From: Methyloligella sp.
GTDB lineage: Bacteria; Pseudomonadota; Alphaproteobacteria; Rhizobiales; HXMU1428-3
Assembly (NCBI GenBank): GCA_021604645.1
Contig: BQJJ01000002.1
Location: 248,001 to 312,000, forward strand
DNA: 64,000 bases
Reading direction: 5' to 3'
Part shown: piece by piece, positions 1-8,490 of the stretch
How the letters are laid out: every line of letters starts with the position of its first letter
Position numbering within the stretch: the first letter of the stretch is position 1
Translations under genes and position numbers: made by a program
Notes under the pieces: model-generated
Databases searched by the model: none
Seen by the model: only the letters and a program-made list of their open reading frames with translations
Told to the model about the DNA's origin: nothing

Positions 1-2
1 AA

Positions 3-125
3 TGGTTACCAACTTCAGAAGAAGAACTTGATTGTTCGCGGCCCTGGTTAGAAATATACCTCAACGACCCCTTTGAAGTGGCTGAAGAAGACTACTTAAC
101 AGACCTCCATCTTCCACTGAAATAA
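3..125 (+). CDS. C-terminal fragment of an unidentified protein
   Basis: An open frame enters from the left edge and stops at 123-125. The 40 visible residues begin WLPTSEEELD and end HLPLK; they are acidic, contain two Trp and two Tyr, and look like genuine protein sequence. The other two forward frames are closed within about 50 bases. The parent gene and its function cannot be judged from this piece. Confidence 0.45.
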   Translation, partial: WLPTSEEELDCSRPWLEIYLNDPFEVAEEDYLTDLHLPLK

Positions 126-187
126 AAGTGGCGTACCATCTATGAACAAATGCAAAAATGATTGCTTTAAACCTTCAAACCTTATAA

Positions 188-206
188 GATGCATATAAAA
201 TGCATC
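188..206. promoter_or_regulatory. Inverted repeat upstream of a small membrane-protein gene
   Basis: GATGCAT and ATGCATC flank a 5-base spacer (ATAAA) and lie 24 bases before the ATG at 230. The flanks are AT-rich and contain TATAA-like hexamers, so the repeat could be an operator over a promoter. This is inference from position and symmetry; no regulator is assigned. Confidence 0.35.
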
Positions 207-229
207 TATAAACATTAGGAGTGAAGCTC

Positions 230-394
230 ATGCAACTACTCAACCTATTTTTATCTATTTTCTTTGCACCAGGAAATTATGTATTGAAAAAAGCAGGCAT
301 CACCATTGAAGAAGATGGCGGCATACTACGCTCTTTCATCAATATGTGTGTTTGGGGGCTTCTAGCCATCATTGGAGTTGTGGTCTTCATCTAG
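230..394 (+). CDS. Small (54 aa) putative membrane protein
   Basis: The frame starts at ATG 230 with a good ribosome-binding site (AGGAG at 217-221, 8 bases upstream) and stops at TAG 392-394. The N-terminal ~20 residues (LLNLFLSIFFAPG) and the C-terminal ~17 (VWGLLAIIGVVVFI) are hydrophobic and flank a short polar stretch KKAGITIEEDGG. It is probably a two-segment inner-membrane microprotein. I do not recognise the family. The inverted repeat just upstream and the strong Shine-Dalgarno sequence are the main support that it is real. Confidence 0.6.
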   Translation: MQLLNLFLSIFFAPGNYVLKKAGITIEEDGGILRSFINMCVWGLLAIIGVVVFI

Positions 395-543
395 CCAAAA
401 CCCCAGCTCCAATACCCACTATCCCCAAAAAAGCAACAGATCATTGGTGTTTCAGCGATTGTTATTTGACACATCTCAATCAATCACCCAATAAATGGCA
501 ATAGGATATATTTGTAACCTCAATAAATTAAAGAGAAAAGTCC

Positions 544-1080
544 ATGGCCGGCATCGATGAAACACGTCCCTTCACACCAATAACCATTGCGGTTTTAACT
601 GTTTCTGACACAAGAACTGAAAATGATGACAAGTCAGGCACCCTTCTCTCAAATATGCTTGTTGAGGCAGGCCACAATTTGGCTGAGAGCTCAATTGTAA
701 AAGATGATATTCCCGCCATTCAAGCCCAAATCAACAAATGGGTTGATGACAAAACAATCGACGCAATCATCACCACCGGTGGCACAGGCTTTACGGGTAG
801 AGACGTCACACCAGATGCAGTTAAACCATTGTTTGATAAAGAAATTGATGGATTCTCAGCCCTGTTTCATCAATTGTCATATGAAAAAATCGGCACATCC
901 ACCATCCAGTCACGCGCCTGTGGCGGCCTGATAAAAGACACTTTCGTTTTTTGTGTGCCAGGCTCACCAGGTGCCTGCAAAGATGCCTGGCACGGCATCC
1001 TAAAATATCAACTAGACAGCCGCCACCGCCCCTGCAACTTCGTAGAAATCATGCCCCGCCTCATGGAACACATATCTTAG
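544..1080 (+). CDS. moaB: Molybdenum cofactor biosynthesis protein B
   Basis: A 178-residue protein of the MoaB/Mog fold, which activates molybdopterin (adenylylation) on the way to molybdenum cofactor in the cytosol. The family signature TTGGTGFTGRD lies at residues 77-87 and the second conserved loop VPGSPGA at 138-144; length is typical for MoaB. It starts at ATG 544 behind a weak purine-rich stretch (AAGAGAAAAG). It is a single gene, not an operon with other moa genes. Its presence near a Mo-dependent formate dehydrogenase (alpha subunit at 17685-20492) makes functional sense, because that enzyme needs bis-MGD, but the two genes are 16 kb apart. It could be called MogA-like; length and motif favour MoaB. 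Confidence 0.9.
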   Translation: MAGIDETRPFTPITIAVLTVSDTRTENDDKSGTLLSNMLVEAGHNLAESSIVKDDIPAIQAQINKWVDDKTIDAIITTGGTGFTGRDVTPDAVKPLFDKEIDGFSALFHQLSYEKIGTSTIQSRACGGLIKDTFVFCVPGSPGACKDAWHGILKYQLDSRHRPCNFVEIMPRLMEHIS

Positions 1081-1132
1081 GGCGTTTTCTAGTAATTGCT
1101 AGCAAACAACTTATAGAACAAACATTCTACAC

Positions 1133-1302
1133 AAAGAAGGAGTGACGCCACTTCAGCGTCAGGACATGACGCCAAAGGCGTCCGGCGCAAGCGTCGCCCC
1201 TCGGAGGCAGACAGTGCGGATGCGTAGTAGGCATCTGAAGCACAACAAAAGAGCCCGTGAGAGAAACAAAAACCTACCAGTTTTGTTAACAAACTGGTAG
1301 GT
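1133..1302. repeat. Mosaic multi-hairpin repeat, copy R1, with terminator-like hairpin
   Basis: This fills most of the gap between moaB and the DUF882 gene. In order it holds the linker GAAGGAGTGACGCC, a TGACGC/GCGTCA hairpin, the linker AGGACATG, a GACGCC/GGCGTC hairpin, CCGGCGCAAGCG, GCCCCTCGGAGG, a REP-like hairpin at 1214-1246, GAGCCCGTGAGAGA, an A-rich run, and a 12-bp hairpin at 1272-1302 (ACCTACCAGTTT / AAACTGGTAGGT). The same linkers recur in the copies near 37703 and 49284. Read on the minus strand the last hairpin is followed by a U-rich tail. No minus-strand gene ends here. Confidence 0.75.
1214..1246 (+). repeat. REP-like hairpin (GATGC/GCATC variant), nested in R1
   Basis: GTGC-GGATGC, a short loop, GGCATC-TGAA-GCAC. 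The same arrangement with the same TGAAGCAC tail recurs at 49334-49370, and with shorter tails at 15901-15930 and elsewhere. Here it occupies the place where copies R2 and R3 have their last stem. Confidence 0.75.
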
Positions 1303-1446
1303 CAAAAGCTTTAAACTATTCAAACAAGATATTCATTCTATTAATAATCTATATGGTTGTATTTATGCCTAAATTTAATGGAATGAAGAAGAGTTGCTTT
1401 TATTGATTGTTTCTCTTTATTCAAAACAAAATGGTTCTGCTACTGC

Positions 1447-3018
1447 ATGCTCTTATCTCGCCTTAACATACCCACTCCCAAAAAGGCTTTCAGCACCTTT
1501 TGCGTGACTTTGCTGCTTTTTATATGCTTAACAGGAGATCAACTGCTTGGGCGCGGTGAAGGGGCAAGAACCCTCTCGATCTATAACATTCACACAAAGA
1601 AAACCCTCACTGTCGTTTATAAAAGGGATGGCAAATACATCCCTTCAGCAATGAAACGGATAAACCACATCATGGGAGATTGGCGCCGCAAAGAAAGCCG
1701 CGTCATGCATAAAGAACTCATAGACTTGATGTGGGAAATGCACAATCAACTGGGCTCACGCAAACCCATTCATCTCATCTCCGGCTATCGGTCATTAAAA
1801 ACCAATAACAAATTACGCAAAACCCGCGGTGGACAAGCAAAAAAAAGCCGTCACATACTTGGCATGGCAGCCGATGTTCACTTTCCTGATGTCCCCGTTC
1901 GAGAATTAAGAGACTCAGCCCTAATTAGACAACGAGGCGGTGTTGGCTACTATCCAACATCCGGCCTACCCTTTGTCCATATGGATGTTGGCAGAGTGCG
2001 CCACTGGCCAAGAATTTCCCGCCCGCAACTCGCCGCTCTCTTTCCAAATGGCCGCAGCCGTCACGTACCAAGAGATGGCCGGCCGCTCACAAAAGCTGAT
2101 GCAAGAAAATATGGAGCGGCCGCAAAGGTTGCTAAAATGCGCCGCATCCAATTGGCACGCAGGCAAAGAAGAGATGGCGTAGCAATAGCAGCGCTCACAC
2201 CTCCAGCTCAAAAAACTACACCAAAGCTAACCCCAAAAGTTGAGCCAAAACTAGCTTCACTAAGCCGCGATGAATTAAATAGAAAGATTGCGTCGCTCAG
2301 ACCATCGACGATAGAAGAGCCAAAGCGCGCAAAAATAAGACCTACTTTAAAGCCACAAGAAACAGGTGATCCAAAACGTCAGATCGCGGCCTACAAGCCT
2401 GATAATTCATTCAAAGAACCAGGCGCCAAACAAAATGAGAAAGGCGTGCCCGATTGGTGGCAGGGCCAAACCATTGCTAGCCTCTCACCCTTGCAGACCA
2501 AGTTAGAAGAAGAGCGCCAATTAGTTCAGCTCGCTTCGATAGATACCAACATGCCAGACAGTTGGCAGAGCTTCACGCCGCGAAAAAAACCTGAAATCAT
2601 CGAGAAAAATAACGTTGCCTATTCCCCTGAGTTCGATGAAGAGCACCCGGAAGAGTTAAACTACCGCCCCTTTTCTCTCAGCCCGTTAATGACAGATCAG
2701 CCCGTAGCTGAAAACGAAGAACTTTTAAAACTAAGTCCACCTGATTATGCTCAAGCCAGCGTCTTATTAAGAGACAACCATGGCATAGCCTCATCCCGTT
2801 TTCGCCCCGGTCTTCAATTCGCTCACTTAGGACTTGCCAATCAGTTCATTGGCAATGCCATTACGGATCTCACACCACCACCACCAGTCAAATCAGAACG
2901 AGCCAAGCGTAAGGTTAAAAAAAGAAACGTTAAATATAAGAAGAAGCGCAAGAAATACCGCAAAAAGAAAGCCAAAAAGAAACAAGTAAAATCAAATTCA
3001 TTTTTTGGTCTGTTTTAA
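1447..3018 (+). CDS. DUF882 / YcbK-like M15 peptidase-fold protein with basic tail
   Basis: A 523-residue exported protein. A hydrophobic segment at residues ~14-30 is a signal peptide or anchor. The DUF882 (peptidase M15-like) domain covers about 40-210. Metal-site residues of the fold are visible: SGYRS at 112-116, H136 and D143 in SRHILGMAAD, and H178-M-D180. Family members act on, or bind, peptidoglycan peptides in the periplasm; the exact substrate is not known from sequence. Beyond residue ~220 the chain is low-complexity, rich in Pro, Lys and Arg, ending in an extremely basic tail (about residues 478-515) and then NSFFGLF. No clear Shine-Dalgarno precedes ATG 1447; an upstream ATG at 1431 is in another, closed frame. 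Confidence 0.8.
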   Translation: MLLSRLNIPTPKKAFSTFCVTLLLFICLTGDQLLGRGEGARTLSIYNIHTKKTLTVVYKRDGKYIPSAMKRINHIMGDWRRKESRVMHKELIDLMWEMHNQLGSRKPIHLISGYRSLKTNNKLRKTRGGQAKKSRHILGMAADVHFPDVPVRELRDSALIRQRGGVGYYPTSGLPFVHMDVGRVRHWPRISRPQLAALFPNGRSRHVPRDGRPLTKADARKYGAAAKVAKMRRIQLARRQRRDGVAIAALTPPAQKTTPKLTPKVEPKLASLSRDELNRKIASLRPSTIEEPKRAKIRPTLKPQETGDPKRQIAAYKPDNSFKEPGAKQNEKGVPDWWQGQTIASLSPLQTKLEEERQLVQLASIDTNMPDSWQSFTPRKKPEIIEKNNVAYSPEFDEEHPEELNYRPFSLSPLMTDQPVAENEELLKLSPPDYAQASVLLRDNHGIASSRFRPGLQFAHLGLANQFIGNAITDLTPPPPVKSERAKRKVKKRNVKYKKKRKKYRKKKAKKKQVKSNSFFGLF

Positions 3019-3238
3019 AAGTAACAAAAATGATAAAATCATGAGAGCTTTGTAGTAAAATCATCTCAATATACAATGATTTCATCAGCCTCAAATATCA
3101 GAGGAAGACTTGATAAGAATTTCAGAGAAAGGCATTATAAATTAGACAAAAAATTCAGAATTTTCAGAGAAAAATCAGCAGCTTACCACAGCGATTTCTG
3201 AGAATTTTATGAGAAAAGCAACAACTCGGAGTGATGAA

Positions 3239-4216
3239 ATGAAAGTCCAACTTAAACAAGCACTTTTAGCCACAGCCCTTTCAATTTTAACCATCTCTCC
3301 ACTTCATGCCTATACCGTCTATGTCAGCAATGAAAAAGACGATACAATAACCGTCATCGACAGCAAAACCTTAAAAGTCATAGACACCATCAAAGTCGGC
3401 CAACGCCCACGCGGCATAATTCTATCTAAGGATGAAAAATACATTCTTGTTTGCTCCAGTGATGATGACACCGTTGAGGTTATTGATCGTAAAACTAAAA
3501 AGATCGTAAAAACGCTTCCCTCTGGACCAGATCCAGAACTTTTCATTCTCCACCCAACGGGTAACCCACTTTACATTTCTAATGAAGATGACAACATGGT
3601 TACCATTGTTGACATTGAAAAAAACAAAGTCTTGGGCGAAGTTCCTGTAGGCGTTGAACCTGAGGGTATGGGCATCAGTCCTGATGGTAAGACCATTGTG
3701 AACACATCAGAGACAACCAACATGGTTCATTTCATCGATTCAAAATCCCATGAAATCACACACAATGTTTTGGTTGAGCAACGCCCAAGAGTGGCCATTT
3801 ATAATCACTCTGGTTCACAAGTCTGGGCATCATCTGAAATTGGTGGCACCGTCAATGTCATTGATAATGAAAAGCGCGAAATCATTAAAACAATCCGGTT
3901 CGAAATCCCTGGCGTAACACAAGACACAGTCCAGCCCGTTGGTATAAGATTATTAAAAGATGACTCAAAAGCCTTTGTTGCTCTCGGCCCCTCAAATCGT
4001 GTGGCGGTTATTGACACCAAAACCTTCAAAGTTGAAAAGTACTTGTTAGTCGGTCAACGCGTTTGGAACTTAGGCTTCACACCAGATGACAAATATCTCT
4101 ACACTACAAACGGCATTAGTAATGATGTCTCTGTGATTGACATAAAAAAATTAAAAGTCATCAAATCAATCCCTGTTGGCCGCTATCCTTGGGGCGTTGC
4201 CATAGCAAAAGACTAA
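3239..4216 (+). CDS. PQQ-associated YVTN beta-propeller protein
   Basis: A periplasmic seven-bladed beta-propeller of the YncE/YVTN type, resembling the 'PQQ-dependent catabolism-associated beta-propeller' proteins found beside quinoprotein alcohol dehydrogenases. Repeated blades are visible (VTIVDIEKNKVLGEVPVGVEP and similar about every 42 residues). A signal peptide ends near PLHA-YTVYVSN. I place the start at ATG 3239 (325 aa) because GGAG at 3228-3231 is 7 bases upstream; an in-frame ATG at 3209 would add ten polar residues before the signal peptide. Its biochemical role in methanol oxidation is not established. Confidence 0.82.
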   Translation: MKVQLKQALLATALSILTISPLHAYTVYVSNEKDDTITVIDSKTLKVIDTIKVGQRPRGIILSKDEKYILVCSSDDDTVEVIDRKTKKIVKTLPSGPDPELFILHPTGNPLYISNEDDNMVTIVDIEKNKVLGEVPVGVEPEGMGISPDGKTIVNTSETTNMVHFIDSKSHEITHNVLVEQRPRVAIYNHSGSQVWASSEIGGTVNVIDNEKREIIKTIRFEIPGVTQDTVQPVGIRLLKDDSKAFVALGPSNRVAVIDTKTFKVEKYLLVGQRVWNLGFTPDDKYLYTTNGISNDVSVIDIKKLKVIKSIPVGRYPWGVAIAKD

Positions 4217-4241
4217 TTGAATAACAAAAAAACATCTCCTA

Positions 4242-4279
4242 GTTGACCACATGTCTCAATTTTGAGAAGTGTGGTCAAC
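4242..4279 (+). terminator. Hairpin terminator after the beta-propeller gene
   Basis: GTTGACCACA at 4242-4251 pairs with TGTGGTCAAC at 4270-4279, with an inner TCTCAA/TTGAGA pairing. The downstream side is only moderately U-rich, so it may instead be an mRNA-stabilising hairpin between two co-directional genes. Confidence 0.55.
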
Positions 4280-4338
4280 AAATTGAAAAAAACCAGAATT
4301 AAAAATAATAAAATTTTTAAATAGGTTAGGTCACCAAC

Positions 4339-5016
4339 ATGAAGAAAAACAGTCAATTTCTTATAAAAAACAGATTTAGTCTTTCTCTATTTAGCCTAAC
4401 AATTGCAGCCGGTCTTTTGAACTTCGCTGCCCCTATAAAAGAAGCACACGCCTACTCAGAAGATAAAAACTGGCCATGTATTCAGGGAAAAGTCATAAAA
4501 CTCTCTGCTGGGCAAATGTGGCGTGGTAACCCCGTTAAAGAAACAGATTTCACGTGGCAACAAAACGAAGACGTAAAAAAACTGGTCAATAAAATCATCC
4601 CACGGCGGGTCCCGCTAAAAGAAACAGAAAAATTCATCGAAGAGTTCGCCAAACAACATCAAACAAATATTAAGCCGCAACTAGAGCAAAGCTTTTTAGC
4701 CCTATTATTCGAAACTAACAAAATTCGAAAAGAAATCATCGGCGGCATCGGCAAATTTTCAACACGCCAAAAGAGCTTATCCAAGCGCATTGTAGAAAAT
4801 AGACGCAAGATCGCAGAATTTGAAAAAAAAGATGAAGCAGGCACCCTCACCAAGGAAGAAGACCAACAATTTGGCAAATTAGAACAACAACTCGAATGGG
4901 ATATCCGCATCCATGAAGAACGCGAAAAATCCCTTGAGTATGTCTGCGAGTCTCCAGTTATTTTAGAGCAAAGATTATTCGCGCTCTCTCAACAACTAAA
5001 GAAGTTCTACAAATAA
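4339..5016 (+). CDS. Secreted protein of unknown function in the methanol-oxidation island
   Basis: 225 residues with a signal peptide (hydrophobic 14-32, likely cleavage after AHA at ~39). The mature protein begins with a WPCIQGKV motif and has a second Cys at YVCES near the C-terminus, so one disulfide is possible. The middle (~115-210) is highly charged and helical, compatible with a coiled coil. I do not recognise a named family. Its position beside a PQQ-associated propeller and upstream of the xox genes suggests a periplasmic accessory role in quinoprotein metabolism; that is inference from context. Confidence 0.7.
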   Translation: MKKNSQFLIKNRFSLSLFSLTIAAGLLNFAAPIKEAHAYSEDKNWPCIQGKVIKLSAGQMWRGNPVKETDFTWQQNEDVKKLVNKIIPRRVPLKETEKFIEEFAKQHQTNIKPQLEQSFLALLFETNKIRKEIIGGIGKFSTRQKSLSKRIVENRRKIAEFEKKDEAGTLTKEEDQQFGKLEQQLEWDIRIHEEREKSLEYVCESPVILEQRLFALSQQLKKFYK

Positions 5017-5060
5017 ATTATAGCTTTAATGAACTAAAATTGACCTATAAAGCTATGAAA

Positions 5061-5465
5061 TTACTTGGATACAAAATCATTCAAATCTTCCATAGAGATG
5101 TGATGGATATTGATCTTATTTCCATCTAGGTCTCGAAAATAACCTGCATAAAACCCTTTCATCTCATCGCGGTAACCAGCTGGTCCTTCATCAATAGCAC
5201 CAAGCTCCATCGCTTTTTTATAAACTTTATCAACCTCTTCAGGAGAAGAAGCCGCAAGACCAATCATAACACCATTGCCAACCGTTGCGTGCTTGCCATC
5301 AAAAGGTTTTGTAATAGAAAAACCAGCTGAACCATCCTGCTTGCCCCAGGCAATATAGCTATCAAAATCCATCATACGCCCAATCCCTAAAAGCTTAAAA
5401 AGCTCATCATAAAATTTAGCTGATTTTTCAATGTCATTCGTACCAATTGTTATGTAGCCAATCAT
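5061..5465 (-). CDS. VOC (glyoxalase/bleomycin-resistance) family protein
   Basis: A small cytosolic protein with the vicinal-oxygen-chelate fold: the beta-alpha-beta start MIGYITIGTNDIEKSAKFYD and the closing FRDLDGNKINIHH are typical. I choose the ATG at 5465 (134 aa), preceded by GAAGGAA; an in-frame ATG at 5486 would add MKEGIIS. It resembles the neighbouring VOC gene at 5606-5971 throughout (for example KFYDELF versus KFYDSFF, GNGVMIG versus GNGTMIG), so the pair probably arose by duplication. The substrate is unknown. Both are transcribed away from a WYL-domain regulator. Confidence 0.82.
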   Translation of the reverse strand: MIGYITIGTNDIEKSAKFYDELFKLLGIGRMMDFDSYIAWGKQDGSAGFSITKPFDGKHATVGNGVMIGLAASSPEEVDKVYKKAMELGAIDEGPAGYRDEMKGFYAGYFRDLDGNKINIHHISMEDLNDFVSK

Positions 5466-5605
5466 GCTAATTATTCCTTCTTTCATTGAATTAAATTATT
5501 ATGGTGGAGAAAAAATGCTCTGTTAGTTCAATCGCTTTTGCTCAAATTTCATCCACTAATTTCTACTGAGGGGCATAAGTTAAATAGCTGTGAAACCTGT
5601 CACCA

Positions 5606-5971
5606 TTAAGAACCTGCATCAGAAAAACAAAGTTTGTTTTTTTCTAAATCTCTCACATACGCAGAATAATAAGGCCCTCTCTGATTGGGTTCCCCCTCAC
5701 AGGTTCCTCCCAAGTCAATTACCTTTTTATAAAATTTTTTAACATCTTGTGGAGAACCCACACTAAATCCAATCATTGTTCCATTACCATGGGTTGCTGG
5801 CTCCCCATTAAAGGGATATGCAACAGCAAAAGCAAAATCATCACATTGCCAAAAGGTCATTCTCTCATTTGATAAAACTCGTTTAAGGTCTGTGTTCTCG
5901 AAAAAAGAGTCATAGAATTTAATCGAAGCCTCCATGTTATTTGTGCCAACAACGCAATAGTTGATTTTCAT
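5606..5971 (-). CDS. VOC family protein, paralogue of the 5061-5465 gene
   Basis: About 121 residues with the VOC fold (MKINYCVVGTNNMEASIKFYD at the start, YVRDLEKNKLCF at the end). The start is set at ATG 5971 by alignment with the paralogue; an in-frame ATG at 6007 is possible and neither has a clear Shine-Dalgarno. It lies head to head with the WYL regulator at 6070, so the short intergenic stretch 6008-6069 may hold a shared control region. Two Cys in the C-terminal half and the C-terminal SDAGS distinguish it from its neighbour. Substrate unknown. Confidence 0.78.
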   Translation of the reverse strand: MKINYCVVGTNNMEASIKFYDSFFENTDLKRVLSNERMTFWQCDDFAFAVAYPFNGEPATHGNGTMIGFSVGSPQDVKKFYKKVIDLGGTCEGEPNQRGPYYSAYVRDLEKNKLCFSDAGS

Positions 5972-6069
5972 AAGTTTTGCATCCCATATACTAAGCGGGG
6001 TTTTCATTCAGGTTAGATCATTAAAATCAACATATTTAAAAACATGACATTTTATGTCATATTTGTTTT

Positions 6070-6816
6070 ATGAAACAAAAGAATACATCTACAAGATTAC
6101 AGAGACTTGATGAGCTAACCGGCCTATTAAAATCTAACGATCACAATCTCATTGCAGATTTAGCCGAAAATCTCGGCGTCAGCCCACGCACAGTGATGCG
6201 CGACTTGGAACTCTTGCGTGAAAAAGGTTACCCAATAGAGACCAGCCTCGGGCGAGGCGGCGGTATAAGTTTACACAAACATTGGGGCCTGGGACGGCTT
6301 CATTTTAATTACAAAGAAATTATCGATTTACTCCTCAGCCTAGCCGTGATGGAAAAACTTCATTCGCCAATTTTCTTGAGCAATCTAAAATCTATCCGAC
6401 ATAAAATCGCGGCCTCTTTTCCAGAAGCACAGAGAAAGCAAGTCCAAGCCGTTCGAAAAAGAATCCTCTTAAGCGAAATAGCCTCGGAAACAAATTTTAC
6501 CCCGTTGGGGCAAAACAATAATGCAACTGTTAAATCTTCAGCCAATTCTGTGTATGAAGCTTTTTTTGAAATGAAGGCAATAAGAATAAATTACAGCGAC
6601 GTGAAGGGGAGCAAAACAGAGAGAACAATTGAACCACACTTCATCCTGCTCTGTTGGCCGGTTTGGTATATCTTAGCCTGGGATCATTTAAGAGATGATG
6701 CGCGTTGCTTTCGCCTGGATCGCATTGAAAAAGCAAAGTTAGAACAGCAAACATTTAAATTAAAAAGCAGCCAAACTTTAATCGGAAAATTAGAAAACTT
6801 CACCGTTCGTCTATAA
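6070..6816 (+). CDS. HTH-WYL domain transcriptional regulator
   Basis: 248 residues. The N-terminal winged helix-turn-helix (DeoR/HTH_11 type, about 10-60: LAENLGVSPRTVMRDLELLREKGYPIE) is followed by a WYL domain (about 165-235), with the ligand-binding strand region IRINYSDVKGSKTERTIEPHFILL and WPVWYILAWDHLRDDARCFRLDRI. Such YafY-like proteins sense small molecules and often control divergent neighbours. The divergent VOC genes are the natural target. This three-gene module sits inside the methanol-oxidation island without an obvious metabolic link. Confidence 0.85.
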   Translation: MKQKNTSTRLQRLDELTGLLKSNDHNLIADLAENLGVSPRTVMRDLELLREKGYPIETSLGRGGGISLHKHWGLGRLHFNYKEIIDLLLSLAVMEKLHSPIFLSNLKSIRHKIAASFPEAQRKQVQAVRKRILLSEIASETNFTPLGQNNNATVKSSANSVYEAFFEMKAIRINYSDVKGSKTERTIEPHFILLCWPVWYILAWDHLRDDARCFRLDRIEKAKLEQQTFKLKSSQTLIGKLENFTVRL

Positions 6817-6875
6817 AAATTCAAGAAAAATGGACAACCAATAGAAGTAAAAGATAATCAAAATATAAGAGAAAG

Positions 6876-7718
6876 TTATTTAACTTCAGCTCCAACCTTA
6901 ATCAAAGCCCCACTTTCATCAATCAAAGGAATGCCATAGTCCGACAAAATCTTATTAATCTCATCTTGTTTACGGCGAATGATACGATTGAGTTGACGTT
7001 TCCAAACCTTCTCACCTCGTCTCACACCAAAGGTAATTCGGTAAGCCATTCGCCCACCCTTGGTCTCATTAATCAAGGGAACAACTGTCAAAGGCTTACT
7101 GGCTGATTTCGCAAAATACCCACCGATCGGTCCCCATAACAGACCAACATCCAAATCACCTTTGGCAATTTCATCTATCATTTGTTCAGCTGGAGAGAAA
7201 TAACGCCGATCTACCATACGGTGATACGACTTTATATTATCAAGCAAATCATTGAGAGCTAAAATTGTAACAGGAGGTGTGCCAGCAATAACCCCAATTT
7301 TCTTGCCCTTTAAACGAGGATCATCGAGATTTTTAATTCCCTCAAAATCACCTTTACGGTGAATAAGAACATAACTGGTTTTATAATAAGGGTTACTATT
7401 CAAAACCAATTCGTGAGCAGAAACATAGCCAATTATAATATCACATTTTTTCTTGTCTAAGGTCTGACGAATAAAACCAACAGATTGAGGAAACCAGGTA
7501 TACTTAACTTTTACACCTAGCTCACCAGCAATCAATTCCGCAATCTTATTTTCAAACCCATCTCGTTTTTTCGTAGAAAAAGGCTTATTGGCAGGATCAG
7601 CACAAACCCGAAGGCTGGTGCGATCCACCAAATCAGATGTCTGAGCAAAAGCTGTCATTGAAAAACCAAACAGTGAAAAACCAAATAGTACAGTCAATAC
7701 AAGTCCAACTTGTCTCAT
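6876..7718 (-). CDS. xoxJ: XoxJ, periplasmic substrate-binding-like protein of the methanol dehydrogenase system
   Basis: 280 residues with a signal peptide (MRQVGLVLTVLFGFSLFGFSMTAFAQ) and a type-2 periplasmic binding protein fold (RVCADPANKPFSTKKRDGFENKIAELIAGELG, FPQSVGFIRQTLDKKKCDIIIG). It matches the quinoprotein-dehydrogenase-associated 'putative ABC substrate-binding' family (MoxJ/XoxJ), thought to help XoxF activation rather than transport. It is last in the order xoxF-xoxG-xoxJ; only 5 bases separate it from xoxG, so the two are cotranscribed. Confidence 0.88.
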   Translation of the reverse strand: MRQVGLVLTVLFGFSLFGFSMTAFAQTSDLVDRTSLRVCADPANKPFSTKKRDGFENKIAELIAGELGVKVKYTWFPQSVGFIRQTLDKKKCDIIIGYVSAHELVLNSNPYYKTSYVLIHRKGDFEGIKNLDDPRLKGKKIGVIAGTPPVTILALNDLLDNIKSYHRMVDRRYFSPAEQMIDEIAKGDLDVGLLWGPIGGYFAKSASKPLTVVPLINETKGGRMAYRITFGVRRGEKVWKRQLNRIIRRKQDEINKILSDYGIPLIDESGALIKVGAEVK

Positions 7719-7723
7719 AAACT

Positions 7724-8353
7724 TTAATCTCCAAAACAGTCAGATTCTTCTTCGCGAATCTCTTTAGACTTCGCTTCTTTTTTCAGGTTTCTATGAAAAA
7801 CAGGCCCCATAGCACCATCAGCTCTTGCCTTTAGGTAAACATAAAAATCATCAATGAAACACATGACATTTTTATTCGTACCAAAACTAGGCATCACATT
7901 CGATGAACCGTCTGTTTGTTTAACGCTACGGCCATTGGTAACAACTTCTCTAAATTGATCATAGGTCATAGCTTTCAAACTCTCAGCCAAAGCTGGAGCA
8001 AAACTACTACCAAGTCCTAACGGCCCATGACAAACATGGCACTCTGCGTGATAGCGGCGGTTACCATTAAACGAAAGCCAATCCCATTGATCTTTATCAT
8101 TTTTATTGTAAGTCGGCTCATCGTTTTTATCAAAATATTTCCCGTCTTCTTTATACTTACCATCAGCAAGCTTAGAAGCATCGGCATCAGTTGCTGCCAA
8201 ATGAATGTCTCTCGAACCAACTTTAAAAATTTTTGTTGTACTTTGGCTAGCGTGAGAGACAACCTTGTCAAGTGAACCGGCTTGAACAGAACTGCTCAAT
8301 GACATCACCAACAAAGAGACTAGCCCCACCCGAGTAAATAATACTCTCATCAT
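7724..8353 (-). CDS. xoxG: XoxG, methanol-metabolism-related cytochrome c
   Basis: 209 residues with a signal peptide (MRVLFTRVGLVSLLVMSLSS, cleavage near VQA). One c-type haem site, CHVCH in HAECHVCHGPLGLG, and a probable axial Met in NVMPSFG. It belongs to the 'c-type cytochrome, methanol metabolism-related' family and is the expected electron acceptor of XoxF in the periplasm. Cys residues outside the haem motif (VMCFIDD and the C-terminal DCFGD) agree with the four-Cys character of this family. ATGs at 8353 and 8350 are equally possible starts. Confidence 0.88.
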   Translation of the reverse strand: MMRVLFTRVGLVSLLVMSLSSSVQAGSLDKVVSHASQSTTKIFKVGSRDIHLAATDADASKLADGKYKEDGKYFDKNDEPTYNKNDKDQWDWLSFNGNRRYHAECHVCHGPLGLGSSFAPALAESLKAMTYDQFREVVTNGRSVKQTDGSSNVMPSFGTNKNVMCFIDDFYVYLKARADGAMGPVFHRNLKKEAKSKEIREEESDCFGD

Positions 8354-8417
8354 TTTCTAATTCATCCTCCCAATGAAATTTACGTTTATTATACATTTTA
8401 ATTATGATTAATTTTAG

Positions 8418-8458
8418 AAAAAAAGACCCAGCAACTTTATAAAGTTAGCTGCTGGGTC
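8418..8458 (-). terminator. Intrinsic terminator downstream of xoxF
   Basis: On the minus strand GACCCAGCA ... TGCTGGGTC (8458-8425) is followed by a run of seven U (8424-8418). It lies between xoxF and xoxG, so xoxG-xoxJ are probably expressed by read-through or from their own promoter, at a lower level than xoxF. Confidence 0.85.
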
Positions 8459-8490
8459 ACACCTTGGTTTATGGAGTTAAACTCAGCGGC

